Assembly (NCBI GenBank): GCA_018402155.1
Contig: JAGYJG010000001.1
Span: 2,190,501-2,254,500, forward strand
Source: Bacteroidia bacterium
GTDB lineage: Bacteria > Bacteroidota > Bacteroidia > NS11-12g > UBA9320
Length of the DNA: 64,000 bases
Reading direction: 5' to 3'
A program made the position numbers and the translations under genes. The notes beneath the pieces were generated by a model, which ran no database searches, had not been told where the DNA came from, and saw only the letters and a program-made list of their open reading frames with translations. Of the stretch, positions 17,758-26,705 are shown in pieces. Numbering within the stretch: the stretch's first letter is position 1; each line of letters opens with the position of its first letter.

Positions 17758-18837
17758 ATGACTGCACCTTTAGTTCATACACTCTCTATTATTATAGGCG
17801 CTTTGCAGCTTTTGGTTGTGGTAATCTTATTATTATTTTATAGGACAAATAAGAACGTAAATGTCTTTTTGATTTTTATAGTAATTTATGCTGTAATTAA
17901 GTCTTTTTACATCAGATTTAACACTAGCGAAACAGAAATGTATTTCAATACTAACGGGATTGGGTTTAGTTTGCTAACTTTCTTTGCAGTGGCATCTAGC
18001 TATTTGTACTTAAAGAAAATAGTGAATAATGAAAAAATGCCTAATCGAAAAGATTTAGTTCATTTTGTATTTCCTGTTTTGTGGACTACCCTGGTTTATT
18101 TGCAATCATTTTTTGGTTTAATTCAAGAAAAAATTTGGGTTATAGTACGTAATGTTAATGTTTCGATTTATGTAGTGTTGTATGCCATAGCTTCTATGCT
18201 AGTTCTAAAAGATTTTTATAGAAACCGCAATAAAAACGCATATAGCACAGTGCATTACAGTGCTATAAAAAATTGGGTCTTTATATTTTTTATTTGTATG
18301 ATCTTAATTAATTTCCGGGCCCTGCTTCATTTTTGTTTTGATTTCGATAGCATTGGTGGATTAACTTCACAGTTTTCCGCTATAATGAAAACGATATTTT
18401 GGTTAGTGATTTTGTTCATAGTTCTCACAACACCAGAAATTCTTTTTGGGTATGAAAAATTGAGAAAGTCTATTTCTAATGACCCTGAGAAGATAAGTGG
18501 TAATCAAATTATGAAAAGGGGCACGGAATACTATTTAAATAATAAATCAATGGACTCTTATTTTAAGGGTAAATCTTTAGAATGCCTAGTATTTTTATTA
18601 GACAACAACAAACAATTCATTCAACTTAGTGAATTAGATGGTCTTTTTGATTCGGAGTTTCACACTACTTTACCAACGATAAAAAAACGAAGAGATCTAT
18701 GTCTTAAGGAGATTCAGCAGGTATTATCTACAAGATTAGACGTTCCTGTGGATTCCACGATTGTCAAATCTTCTGATGATAGTGATAAACGGATCAAAAT
18801 GATTAAAATTAATCCGGAATTACTTAGTTTTGGGTGA
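17758..18837 (+). CDS. Seven-helix membrane protein with possible C-terminal winged-helix domain
   Basis: I do not recognise the family. The 359-aa protein has seven hydrophobic segments in residues 1-245 (for example LSIIIGALQLLVVVILLLFY and ICMILINFRALLHFCF), then a cytoplasmic tail of about 110 residues. The tail (LECLVFLLDNNKQFIQLSEL, then TTLPTIKKRRDLCLKEIQQ and a basic strand DKRIKMIKIN) has the look of a winged-helix DNA-binding fold with a basic recognition helix. The layout parallels the 7TM-AraC transmembrane regulators of Bacteroidota, but the tail is not AraC. The start is ATG 17758, chosen from the promoter position. It diverges from the T9SS protein gene, which it may regulate. 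Confidence 0.6.
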   Translation: MTAPLVHTLSIIIGALQLLVVVILLLFYRTNKNVNVFLIFIVIYAVIKSFYIRFNTSETEMYFNTNGIGFSLLTFFAVASSYLYLKKIVNNEKMPNRKDLVHFVFPVLWTTLVYLQSFFGLIQEKIWVIVRNVNVSIYVVLYAIASMLVLKDFYRNRNKNAYSTVHYSAIKNWVFIFFICMILINFRALLHFCFDFDSIGGLTSQFSAIMKTIFWLVILFIVLTTPEILFGYEKLRKSISNDPEKISGNQIMKRGTEYYLNNKSMDSYFKGKSLECLVFLLDNNKQFIQLSELDGLFDSEFHTTLPTIKKRRDLCLKEIQQVLSTRLDVPVDSTIVKSSDDSDKRIKMIKINPELLSFG

Positions 18838-18983
18838 GACACTAAATGCCTTATTAAACTTGTAAAATTTGAATCCAGCTAGATATTTCTGATTATTTTG
18901 TTAGTCAGCAAGCATAAAATTAAGGGCATAATATAGATATGCTTCATTTTATCCAATTAACTACTATTGGCGTACATCTTAAA

Positions 18984-20993
18984 TCAGGCTATAACACTCC
19001 CTTCAGCGGTTTTGTCTGTTGGATTTACAAATGTCAATTGCCCAGTGGCATCTTCTGCAAGTAGTATCATCCCGCTACTTTCTATGCCTTTTAGTTTGCG
19101 TGGTGCAAGATTTGCCAAATAGGTGACTTGTTTACCTATAATATCTTCTGGCTTAAAGTGTTCGGCAATTCCACTTACTACAGTGCGGGTTTCTAAACCT
19201 ATGTTTAGAGTTATATGTAGCAAGCGGTCTGCTTTCTTTACCTTTTCTGCCGCTACAATTGTAGCTACACGAATGTCTAGTTTTACAAAATCGTCAAAGC
19301 TTATTTCTGGTTTAAGTGGTGCTATAGGCATATTTTTTGGTTCTGCTTCATCTATTAATTCATTACTTTTTCCCTTTTTGAGCTTCTGTACTTGTTCGGC
19401 TATGATTTCGTCTTCTATTTTTTGAAACAGTAAAACTGGATCACCTAATACGTGACCTACTTGTATGTCTACATCATAGCTGTCTATCCTCAAAAGTTTA
19501 CGTATTTTGGTAGATGTTTCTGGTAAAAATATCTGTGCGTATTTACCAAGTTTTTTCACTTGGTCTAAACACGTGTAAAGACAATCGGCTATTTTTTGGG
19601 CATTGGCTTCATCTTTTATAAGTTTCCATGGTTCGGTATCTTGTAGGTATTTATTTCCGTTTCTGGCTATTTCCATATAGAACTCTAGTCCTTGGCGTTG
19701 GTTAAAAATTGAAAGAGCTTCTTCTAGTTTAGTGCTTACATCTGGGATGGAAGCACTAAGAGCACCTTGTGGCACTTTACCTCCATAATATTTATGGGTA
19801 AGTACTATAACCCTATTTATAAAATTTCCTAAAATGGCTACTAACTCATTATTGACCTTCGCTTGATAGTCTGCCCACGTGAAATCTGAGTCTTTTGTTT
19901 CCGGTAATATGCTCGTAAGTGCGTATCGTAGCTCATCTGTCTTATTCGGAAAATCTTGGATATACTCATGCAGCCAAATGGCGTGGTCTCTACTGGTTGA
20001 AATTTTATCTCCTTCTAGGTTTAAAAATTCGTTTGCAGGCACGTGCGTAGGCAAATTGAAACCACCGTGTGCGTGCAGCATAGCGGGGAAAATAATAGTG
20101 TGAAAAACAATGTTGTCTTTGCCCAAAAAATGCGTCATTTCAGTATCAGCGTCCATCCACCATTTTTGCCAATCGTCTCCTGCTGCTTCTTTAGTAGCGG
20201 TAATATAGCCTATGGGTGCGTCAAACCATACATACATTACCTTTCCTTCTGCATCTGTTAAAGGAACGGGCACACCCCAATCTAAGTCTCTGGTCATTGC
20301 TCGAGGTTTTAAACCTTCTTTCAACCAACTATTGCATTGACCATACACACTAGATTTCCATTTTGATTTCATAGATGCTACCCAATCGTTTAAAAATTCA
20401 GTTTGCATCTTATCTAAAGGCAAATACCAGTTTTTTGTCTCTTTACGTATAGGTGTATTTCCTGTGAGTGCAGATTTTGGAGAGACGAGTTCCGTAGGAC
20501 TACTTGTCCTCCCACATTTTTCGCATTGATCTCCATAGGCATTTTCATAAGCACAGTTTGGGCAGGTTCCCACTATATATCGGTCTGCTAAAAATTGCTT
20601 GGCTTCTTCATCGTAAAACTGCTCAGTTACTTCTTCTACAAAAACGCCTTTGTCATACAAGGTTTTGAAAAAATCTTGTGCCGTTTGGTGGTGTAGTTTG
20701 TGTGTAGTTCTACTAAAAGTATCAAAATGGATTCCGAAATCTTTGAGCCCTTTAGCTATGATGATATGATTCTCATCTACTACCTGTTGAGGTGTTTTTC
20801 CTTCATTTTTTGCCTTTAGCGTGATAGGCACCCCGTGCTCATCAGTGCCACAAACAAAAAGCACTTCTTTTCCTTGCATTCGTAAGAATCTGTTGTGAAT
20901 ATCTGAAGGTAAGAAGCAGCCAGCAATGTGTCCTATATGAACAGGGCCGTTAGCGTAGGGAAGCGCACAAGTGATAAGATGTCTTTTTGCCAT
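18984..20993 (-). CDS. metG: Methionyl-tRNA synthetase
   Basis: The 669-aa enzyme charges tRNA-Met and initiator tRNA. The HIGH-type motif is in YANGPVHIGHIAG (residues 11-23), the zinc knuckle in CPNC...CEKCG near 140-160, and the KMSKS loop reads KISTS near 335. An anticodon-binding helical domain follows, and the C-terminal 110 residues form an EMAPII-like tRNA-binding OB domain (FDDFVKLDIRVATIVAAEKV), as in long MetRS forms. ATG 20993 lies six bases after TACCTTTG (21000-21007); a TTG three codons upstream lies within that element and is rejected. The transcript is probably leaderless. Confidence 0.97.
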   Translation of the reverse strand: MAKRHLITCALPYANGPVHIGHIAGCFLPSDIHNRFLRMQGKEVLFVCGTDEHGVPITLKAKNEGKTPQQVVDENHIIIAKGLKDFGIHFDTFSRTTHKLHHQTAQDFFKTLYDKGVFVEEVTEQFYDEEAKQFLADRYIVGTCPNCAYENAYGDQCEKCGRTSSPTELVSPKSALTGNTPIRKETKNWYLPLDKMQTEFLNDWVASMKSKWKSSVYGQCNSWLKEGLKPRAMTRDLDWGVPVPLTDAEGKVMYVWFDAPIGYITATKEAAGDDWQKWWMDADTEMTHFLGKDNIVFHTIIFPAMLHAHGGFNLPTHVPANEFLNLEGDKISTSRDHAIWLHEYIQDFPNKTDELRYALTSILPETKDSDFTWADYQAKVNNELVAILGNFINRVIVLTHKYYGGKVPQGALSASIPDVSTKLEEALSIFNQRQGLEFYMEIARNGNKYLQDTEPWKLIKDEANAQKIADCLYTCLDQVKKLGKYAQIFLPETSTKIRKLLRIDSYDVDIQVGHVLGDPVLLFQKIEDEIIAEQVQKLKKGKSNELIDEAEPKNMPIAPLKPEISFDDFVKLDIRVATIVAAEKVKKADRLLHITLNIGLETRTVVSGIAEHFKPEDIIGKQVTYLANLAPRKLKGIESSGMILLAEDATGQLTFVNPTDKTAEGSVIA

Positions 20994-20999
20994 AAACGG

Positions 21000-21007
21000 C
21001 AAAGGTA
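21000..21007 (-). promoter_or_regulatory. -7 element of metG
   Basis: TACCTTTG on the minus strand ends 6 bases before the metG ATG, so transcription should start at or next to the start codon. Confidence 0.5.
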
Positions 21008-21024
21008 AGCTAAGGCAAATAACT

Positions 21025-21936
21025 TTATGCTTTAGTATGTCTATTTTGCATACGCATCAAAATGGGGTGCAGAACAACAGAAAATAAGATTATTCCGGTT
21101 CCTATATAAAAATCTATGTTGAGATCTGCATCTTCGTTCAATAGCCAAATCGCCAATATGATGCCATAAACCGGCTCTAAGTTTATACTAAGATTGGAAA
21201 TGAAGGCAGATATTTCTTTGAGGGCATTCAAGGATAATGCAAAAGCCAAACTTGTACATACTAATCCAAGGAGAATGAGCCACAACCAATCTGCACCTGT
21301 AGGAAACCACTGCGGCTGGGGAAAAACCCATTGGAGTAACGGATAACAGACAGAAATAAAGATAAAGCCAGCAGCGAGCTCTATGGTGCTAACCGAAAGT
21401 GTACTTTGACCAGTGATATATTTCTTGTTTAATGTACTAAAAAGTGCGGCAAAAAAAGCTGAAACAAGTCCAATAATAATTGCCCAAAAGTATGCATCTC
21501 CGACTCCACTTAGGAAATAGATGCCTACCATTACCAAAAGCCCAAGAAATAACTCTACCCATTGAAATTTGGATTTGGTGATGAGGGGTTCTAAAATAGA
21601 CGTGAAAAGTGAGGCAGTTGCCAAGCAAGCAAGTGTTACAGAAGCGCTATTACCTGCTTTTATACTGCCATAAAAGGAGAGCCAATGGAGTGCCACGAGC
21701 ACACCAATACCAGAAAATAGGATAACATTTTTTCGTTTTATTTGAAGAATCCCTTTCACTACTCCAGGAATAAAAACAAGTCCCAAAATGGCTATCCACA
21801 AGCGGTTCCAAACCAATGCGGTCTGTTCTAGGGTTATTAGTTTGCCTAGAATAGCGGTAAATCCAAAGAGAAAAACCGCTAAATGTAGCTGGATGTATGC
21901 TTTTTGTCTGTTACTACGCGGTGCCAATATGGCCAC
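21025..21936 (-). CDS. EamA/DMT family transporter
   Basis: This 303-aa protein has ten hydrophobic helices in two EamA halves (HLAVFLFGFTAILGKLI near 17; AIIIGLVSAFFAALFSTLNK near 150), the architecture of 10-TM drug/metabolite exporters in the inner membrane. The substrate is unknown. There is no in-frame ATG; GTG 21936 (MAILAPRSN) is the likely start. The gene lies 31 bases upstream of the metG start on the same strand, but metG has its own -7 element between them. Confidence 0.85.
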   Translation of the reverse strand: MAILAPRSNRQKAYIQLHLAVFLFGFTAILGKLITLEQTALVWNRLWIAILGLVFIPGVVKGILQIKRKNVILFSGIGVLVALHWLSFYGSIKAGNSASVTLACLATASLFTSILEPLITKSKFQWVELFLGLLVMVGIYFLSGVGDAYFWAIIIGLVSAFFAALFSTLNKKYITGQSTLSVSTIELAAGFIFISVCYPLLQWVFPQPQWFPTGADWLWLILLGLVCTSLAFALSLNALKEISAFISNLSINLEPVYGIILAIWLLNEDADLNIDFYIGTGIILFSVVLHPILMRMQNRHTKA

Positions 21937-22125
21937 AATAGTACTTTAAAAAAATAATCGAAATGAAAAATTTTAATCAATTCTAACCCTACTGAAAGGG
22001 ATAGTTGTAGTAAAAAAAATGAGCACAGGTTTTGCATCTTGCGGACACGGACTTACTGATTTGAGAATAATGATTGGATATGCTTTTAAAGGAGGTTTTA
22101 AACTAAAAAAAGGAATATTCTTAGC

Positions 22126-22287
22126 ATGTTTTTAGGTTTAGTTTATGTGCTTAGTATTGTAGACTTTCTGTCTGTAGCTATTTCAGCCTATGCGCTTATA
22201 TTTATTTTCGAGTACAAGCGAATAAATTGTGAGATAGAAAGATATAGAAAAGTATCAAAAATTGAAGAAGCGGAAGTAATTTCGTGA
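22126..22287 (+). CDS. Possible small membrane protein (53 aa)
   Basis: A short frame begins ATG 22126 and ends TGA 22287, six bases before the HAD hydrolase ATG. The product has one long hydrophobic segment (VLSIVDFLSVAISAYALIFI, residues 8-27) followed by a charged tail EYKRINCEIERYRK, the layout of a single-pass small membrane protein. It overlaps the end of an even shorter frame (22019-22135, 38 aa) by 10 bp. No homologue is known to me. Position and composition favour a real gene coupled to the HAD gene, but no promoter motif supports it. Confidence 0.35.
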   Translation: MFLGLVYVLSIVDFLSVAISAYALIFIFEYKRINCEIERYRKVSKIEEAEVIS

Positions 22288-22292
22288 CTCTT

Positions 22293-22721
22293 ATGGCAGA
22301 CAAGCATAAATTGAACGAGATTTTTGATAAAGAGGGTAAGTTAATAAGCCCTCAGTTGGCAACTGATGTAAAGAATTATCTTATCGATATAGATGGCACC
22401 ATTACCGAGGATGTGCCTAATGAGCAACCAGAGCGAATGGCTAGCTGCGAGCCTTTTGCAGATGCACTGGAAACGCTTAATCGGTGGTACGACCAAGGGC
22501 ATATAATTACTTTTTTTACGTCTCGCACTTTAGAGCATAAAGATGTAACTGATTCATGGCTCAAAAAGCATGGTTTTAAGCACCACGGTGTGCTTTATGG
22601 CAAGCCTAGGGGTGGCAACTACCACTGGATAGACAATCACATAGTGCGTGCTACAAAGTATAAAGGTAAATTTACAGACTTGGTAATGCAAACTAAAAAG
22701 GTAGAGTTATTTGAGGATTAG
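22293..22721 (+). CDS. HAD-superfamily phosphatase-like protein
   Basis: The 142-aa product carries HAD motif I as DIDGTITED (residues 29-37 from ATG 22293), motif II as FFTSRT near 75, and the acidic motif as WIDNH near 113, with Lys in GKPRGGNYHW. It is a compact HAD without a cap. Such Bacteroidota proteins have sometimes been labelled phosphoheptose isomerase, which the sequence does not support. The substrate is unknown. ATG 22293 is preferred to GTG 22284, which overlaps the upstream short frame. Confidence 0.75.
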   Translation: MADKHKLNEIFDKEGKLISPQLATDVKNYLIDIDGTITEDVPNEQPERMASCEPFADALETLNRWYDQGHIITFFTSRTLEHKDVTDSWLKKHGFKHHGVLYGKPRGGNYHWIDNHIVRATKYKGKFTDLVMQTKKVELFED

Positions 22722-22977
22722 CAAGCTAAGATTATAGCTTAAAATATTTTGGGATTTATTACGTCGAGCAAAGTTTTTCTGTCATAGTTTGCTTGCTGTT
22801 ACTACCTTTATTTTTGTTGAAATCTGCGCAGTGTGGTTGGTTTTATGAAAGAGTATGTTTGGGTATCACATGAAAAATAGCATCTCACTTCTCAAAAGCA
22901 CTAGTTAACACTTTTACATTTTAGAGTTATCGCTACTTCTACGAGGTATAAATTTTTGGTTTTAACTCTATTGGTCT

Positions 22978-23508
22978 TTACTTCTTTACGCGGAGCATTA
23001 GGGTTATATTCACTTCGTCTCCCAGTATAAAACTGCTTTCACCTACGCTAAAATCTAGTCTATTTAGTTTTAGTGATCCTTTAAATGTGCCAGTTTTTCC
23101 CTGGTTTTCAAACGTAAATGGAACTGATACATTTTTTGTTATGCCTTTTATGGTAACATCAAATTGGCCAATATATCCTGTGCTTGTTTTAGCTAGAGTA
23201 GTAGAACTCATTTCAATTTTTGGGTATGTGGCTACATCTAAATAGTCCGCTTTTTTGAGGTGTTCGTCCCGTTTGCTTATCCCAGTATTTATGGTAGCAG
23301 CTTTTACAGATGCAAAAATGCTGGAGTTGACCAAGTTATCCTCATCAAATTTGATTGAGGCAGCTATTCCGGAAAATTTACCATCTACTGTAATTCCTGC
23401 ATTTTTGATATGGAAAACGACAGTACCCGTAGTAGGATACCAGCTATTAGAAGCTATGGCAACGATAGTTAAAAGTGAGAGTACTACTAGTGTATTGACT
23501 TTTTTCAT
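22978..23508 (-). CDS. YceI family periplasmic protein
   Basis: A 176-aa protein starting at ATG 23508 (MKKVNTLVVLSLLTIVAIA signal peptide). The mature chain (STAVFHIKNAGI-type opening at TGTVVFHIKNAGITVDGKF, then RDEHLKKADYLDVATYPKI, and FDVTIKGITKNVSVPFTF) follows the YceI lipocalin-like pattern, a fold that binds polyisoprenoids or other amphiphiles in the periplasm. Length is normal. An in-frame TTG 17 codons upstream would bury the signal peptide and is rejected. It stands alone. Confidence 0.88.
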   Translation of the reverse strand: MKKVNTLVVLSLLTIVAIASNSWYPTTGTVVFHIKNAGITVDGKFSGIAASIKFDEDNLVNSSIFASVKAATINTGISKRDEHLKKADYLDVATYPKIEMSSTTLAKTSTGYIGQFDVTIKGITKNVSVPFTFENQGKTGTFKGSLKLNRLDFSVGESSFILGDEVNITLMLRVKK

Positions 23509-23908
23509 GTATTGTTTTGTTATTTTCAACACCTTGTGCTGAATACTTAACAGCTCCATAAGGTATTTGTTGTGAAACTAATCATTGTTTGAAGCGTAAT
23601 TTTTTATTCGTTACAGGTCAATAATAGAAAATAAGAGAAACCAAAATTCAGGTACATTTTCAATAATAATTCGGCAACAGTTTATGGTTTATCATTATTA
23701 GTCTTAAAATCAGTAGTCAATAGGTGACAAACTTAAGGTTCTTGTTTAGTTTGTGCTATTAAACGGCACAAAGATAATTGGATAGAAATTCATTGCTTTT
23801 TTTTAATAATATGCCAAAACTGTTTATACTAAAATCAATGGTGATTTATAAAAAAGTAAGTGCTAGTAAGTGAAAATAATACATTTATTTTTTAATGTTC
23901 GTTTTAGA
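23509..23908. other. Intergenic region
   Basis: About 400 AT-rich bases between the YceI gene and the 3' end of the polyketide cluster. I see no gene, tRNA or clear terminator in it. Confidence 0.5.
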
Positions 23909-25021
23909 TTAACGAATAAGTTTCGTGTCTCTCACAAAGGCTTTACCTTGCATATCGTTTATTACTTTTTTTTGTAGAGGAGAAAATGTTTGAAGAGCTT
24001 TTAGGACCATATGATGAAGCGTAGGGTTGAGCATAATAGTATTAAGCAGATTGGCTTTGTTTACTCTTCTCCCAAAATGTCTATCCCATTGTACGTTATA
24101 TTTTTCTGCTAGAGTATTAAAATGGGTCTCACTGAGTATAAGTTGTGATAATAGTAAAGCGCTGCGTGCTGCTATACTCATGCCATTGCCGCTAAGTGGG
24201 CTTATACTTCCAGCAGCGTCGCCTACAAATAACATTTCGTTGGTATGCACTTCTTGCTTGTTAAATTTAATATTGCTTATAACTAGCGGTTTTTCCCACA
24301 CAAAATCAGCACGTTCAAATACGTTTGCTAATCTTTTGTTTTTGAATAGTATGTTCTCTTCTAGATGCTTTATCGTGTTTTCGTGTTTATTTAATTTTTG
24401 GGAATTTGCCAAATAGCATAGACAATACAAATCATTTTCTATTTTACTCATGCCGCAGTAGCCACCGTCAAAAGAATGAAGCGAAACAAAATCAGAGTTA
24501 AAATCTCCTTTAATGTGGTATTTTACACCGATATAATTGTGATTATTATGGGTTTTGGGCCTCGTTAAGTAGTTAGGTGCGTATTTTCCGTGTGCACCAA
24601 TTATCAATGCAGCGGTAAAATTTCCGGCAGAACTTTTTATAGTCCCGTTCTCTACCTTGGTTACTTTTGTTTCTGGCACAAAATGCACACCAGATCGTTT
24701 CATTTGCTCGCTTAGTTCATAGTCTAAGGTGTATCTACTCAGCCCAAAGCCACCCATTTTTAGAGGCGCCACCAGCTCTCTACCTTTTTGTGATGTCAGT
24801 TCAAGGTGTTTTATAATTGGAAGATCCCAGTCATCTAGAGGTAACCCGATGGATTTAAAAAAATGGTATGACTCTAATGAAAGAAATTCACCGCATACTT
24901 TATGTTCGGGGTAGGCATTTTTTTCTATTACCACGACAGATTTGCCGGCATCTGCTAGTAAAATTGCCAGACAACTGCCTGCTATTCCTGCGCCAATTAT
25001 TCCTATATCATATTTATCCAT
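23909..25021 (-). CDS. FAD-dependent oxidoreductase of the type III PKS cluster (geranylgeranyl-reductase-like)
   Basis: This 370-aa flavoprotein has the dinucleotide motif IGAGIAGSCLAILLADAGKS at residues 8-27, the KVCGEFLS segment near 42 typical of geranylgeranyl reductase/halogenase-like flavoproteins, and the second FAD motif LFVGDAAGSISPLSGNGM near 273. In Streptomyces griseus a flavoprotein hydroxylase (SrsC) acts with a type III PKS and methyltransferase (SrsA, SrsB) to oxidise alkylresorcinols to quinones; the same trio here suggests ring hydroxylation, while prenyl-chain reduction is the alternative. It starts at ATG 25021, overlapping the methyltransferase stop by 8 bp, and is last in the operon. 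Confidence 0.85.
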   Translation of the reverse strand: MDKYDIGIIGAGIAGSCLAILLADAGKSVVVIEKNAYPEHKVCGEFLSLESYHFFKSIGLPLDDWDLPIIKHLELTSQKGRELVAPLKMGGFGLSRYTLDYELSEQMKRSGVHFVPETKVTKVENGTIKSSAGNFTAALIIGAHGKYAPNYLTRPKTHNNHNYIGVKYHIKGDFNSDFVSLHSFDGGYCGMSKIENDLYCLCYLANSQKLNKHENTIKHLEENILFKNKRLANVFERADFVWEKPLVISNIKFNKQEVHTNEMLFVGDAAGSISPLSGNGMSIAARSALLLSQLILSETHFNTLAEKYNVQWDRHFGRRVNKANLLNTIMLNPTLHHMVLKALQTFSPLQKKVINDMQGKAFVRDTKLIR

Positions 25022-25688
25022 ACACTATTACTAGGTGGCGAAACGCCCATTTCCATTTTATAGAAAAGTGTTTTGCACCAGCTTCTTTTAGGTAATTTTC
25101 CCACTCCCTTTTTTTAAATCCACGTAGTACACTCAGTGGAGCATCATTTTTTACCAAGTAAGATTTAGAGAATAATACTGTCAGCAATTTGATGGCATAG
25201 TATGCTACAATATTTCGTTCCAAATCATTGATTATAAGAACAATATTTCTTTTTATGGCAAACTGAATAAGAGAAATAATCTGCTGCTCCGAGAGATGAT
25301 GAGTAAATAAGCATGCATGCAAGTAGTCTATATGGTCTAGGTGCTTATGTATATTTTGGTAGTCATCTTGAATGAAGGTAAGCGAGGATCTTAAATGAGA
25401 CCGGGCGTAGTCCACACAATCAGGTTTTAAGTCTACCCCATATAGGTCTATATCTATTCCTTTTTTTTCTGCCCATTGCCTAAAAACTTCTAGCATGTCT
25501 CCACCTCCTGAGCCTATGTCTACGAGAGTTTTGCCCTTCAAATCTAGTTTTGAAAGAGCGTACGTAGAAATAGCGTAACCGCCAAGTAGTCTATTTATGG
25601 CGTGTAGTTCCTTTAAGTTTAGAAGCAAATCCTTAGTCGCTATTTCGCCATCAAGCAACTCTTTGGTATTGACTCTATTTTTAAACAT
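25014..25688 (-). CDS. SAM-dependent methyltransferase of the type III PKS cluster
   Basis: A 224-aa class I methyltransferase. Motif I for S-adenosylmethionine is LVDIGSGGGDMLEVF near residue 55, an acidic residue at the end of strand 2 lies in YGVDLKPD near 83, and a strand-4 motif follows in YLHACLFTHHL. It is similar to methyltransferases found beside type III PKS genes in Bacteroidota; an O-methylation of the polyketide ring is the likely role by analogy to SrsB/BpsB. It overlaps the PKS 3' end by 49 bp and the flavoprotein start by 8 bp, indicating strict co-expression. Confidence 0.85.
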   Translation of the reverse strand: MFKNRVNTKELLDGEIATKDLLLNLKELHAINRLLGGYAISTYALSKLDLKGKTLVDIGSGGGDMLEVFRQWAEKKGIDIDLYGVDLKPDCVDYARSHLRSSLTFIQDDYQNIHKHLDHIDYLHACLFTHHLSEQQIISLIQFAIKRNIVLIINDLERNIVAYYAIKLLTVLFSKSYLVKNDAPLSVLRGFKKREWENYLKEAGAKHFSIKWKWAFRHLVIVYG

Positions 25689-26701
25689 GAGAGAGTAGCG
25701 CAGATTCTAAAGGTGAGACCAGGGCCAAAAGCACAAGCTATAATCTCTTTTTTGTTAGACGGCTTATTTTTTAATATTTCTGCTAAAACAAATAAGATAG
25801 TAGCAGAAGACATATTCCCATTTTCCAAAAGAATTTTGCGCGATGCAGCTACCTCCATTTCAGGTATACCTGTAGTGGCTTTTATTCCATCAATTATTTG
25901 TTTTCCACCAGGATGTATGGCCCATCCTACTTGCTGTGGAGGTCTATTAAAAAGGTTTTTATCTTTCAATGATTTACAAATGGTTTTGGGAACCTCACCA
26001 GATAGCGTCATTAAAAATCCAGAAGGAGCTATTTTCCAGCTCATTTCATTTTTGGACGCAGGCAAAAGTCTTGATTCAAAGTCTAATAGTTGATAAGCAG
26101 CATTATTTGACTCGGAGGTGACTATGGCAGACGCAGCACCATCAGCAAATAGGGAGTTAGATAACAGATAATCATCTATAAATTGGTGCTGAAAATGTAA
26201 AGTGCATAGCTCAACCGAAACTAGTAAGACTACTCTATTTGGTGAAGTACAAATATCTTTTGCTATGCGCAAAGCTGTGAGTGCGGCATAACATCCCATA
26301 AATGTGACATTGTATCGTCGAATGCCCAAAGGAAGGCCAAGGCTTTGTATTAAGTCTATTTCTACTCCAGGAGCTTGCATTCCTGTGCAGCTTACAAAGA
26401 TAATATCAGTAATTTTTTCGCGATGTTGTTCATAGGATGGGTTGTTTTCTACAGCTTTTTTGCCTAGATCTAGGGCATATTCGTGGTAGAGTGCGAGCTT
26501 TTCTTGTAGAGAATAAGAAAGTAGTTTTTTTATATTGGGTTCTACACAGTGTCGCTTATTTATGGCGCTACGGGCAGTTATAAATTTAATTTTTCGTTGA
26601 ATGTCAGTATCTTCAGTCATAGAAGCATAAATTAACGCAAATGCTTCTTGAGTAAGTGATTGTTTAGGGTTGGCTGTGCCTATGTGTTGAATGTAGCTCA
26701 A
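25640..26701 (-). CDS. Type III polyketide synthase (chalcone/alkylresorcinol synthase family)
   Basis: The 353-aa enzyme condenses an acyl-CoA starter with malonyl-CoA units. The catalytic triad is intact: Cys137 in FMGCYAAL, His263 in GWAIHPGG and Asn296 in ENGNMSSAT (numbered from TTG 26701). The opening SYIQHIGTANPKQ is typical. There is no usable ATG; TTG 26701 starts 5 bases after the UbiA stop, and TTG 26716 would overlap it. The gene is second in a four-gene unit with UbiA upstream and methyltransferase and flavoprotein downstream. Product class (resorcinol, pyrone or quinone) cannot be read from sequence alone. Confidence 0.9.
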   Translation of the reverse strand: MSYIQHIGTANPKQSLTQEAFALIYASMTEDTDIQRKIKFITARSAINKRHCVEPNIKKLLSYSLQEKLALYHEYALDLGKKAVENNPSYEQHREKITDIIFVSCTGMQAPGVEIDLIQSLGLPLGIRRYNVTFMGCYAALTALRIAKDICTSPNRVVLLVSVELCTLHFQHQFIDDYLLSNSLFADGAASAIVTSESNNAAYQLLDFESRLLPASKNEMSWKIAPSGFLMTLSGEVPKTICKSLKDKNLFNRPPQQVGWAIHPGGKQIIDGIKATTGIPEMEVAASRKILLENGNMSSATILFVLAEILKNKPSNKKEIIACAFGPGLTFRICATLSCLKIESIPKSCLMAK

Positions 26702-26705
26702 AGTG

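Noticed and set aside
22019-22135. 38-aa frame before the small membrane protein
   Set aside because: Too short and without features to list as a gene by itself; noted only as part of a finding.
22922-22970. Inverted repeat TAGAGTTA...TAACTCTA after the YceI gene
   Set aside because: The arms are 33 bases apart, the inner sequence does not pair, and no T-run follows on the minus strand.
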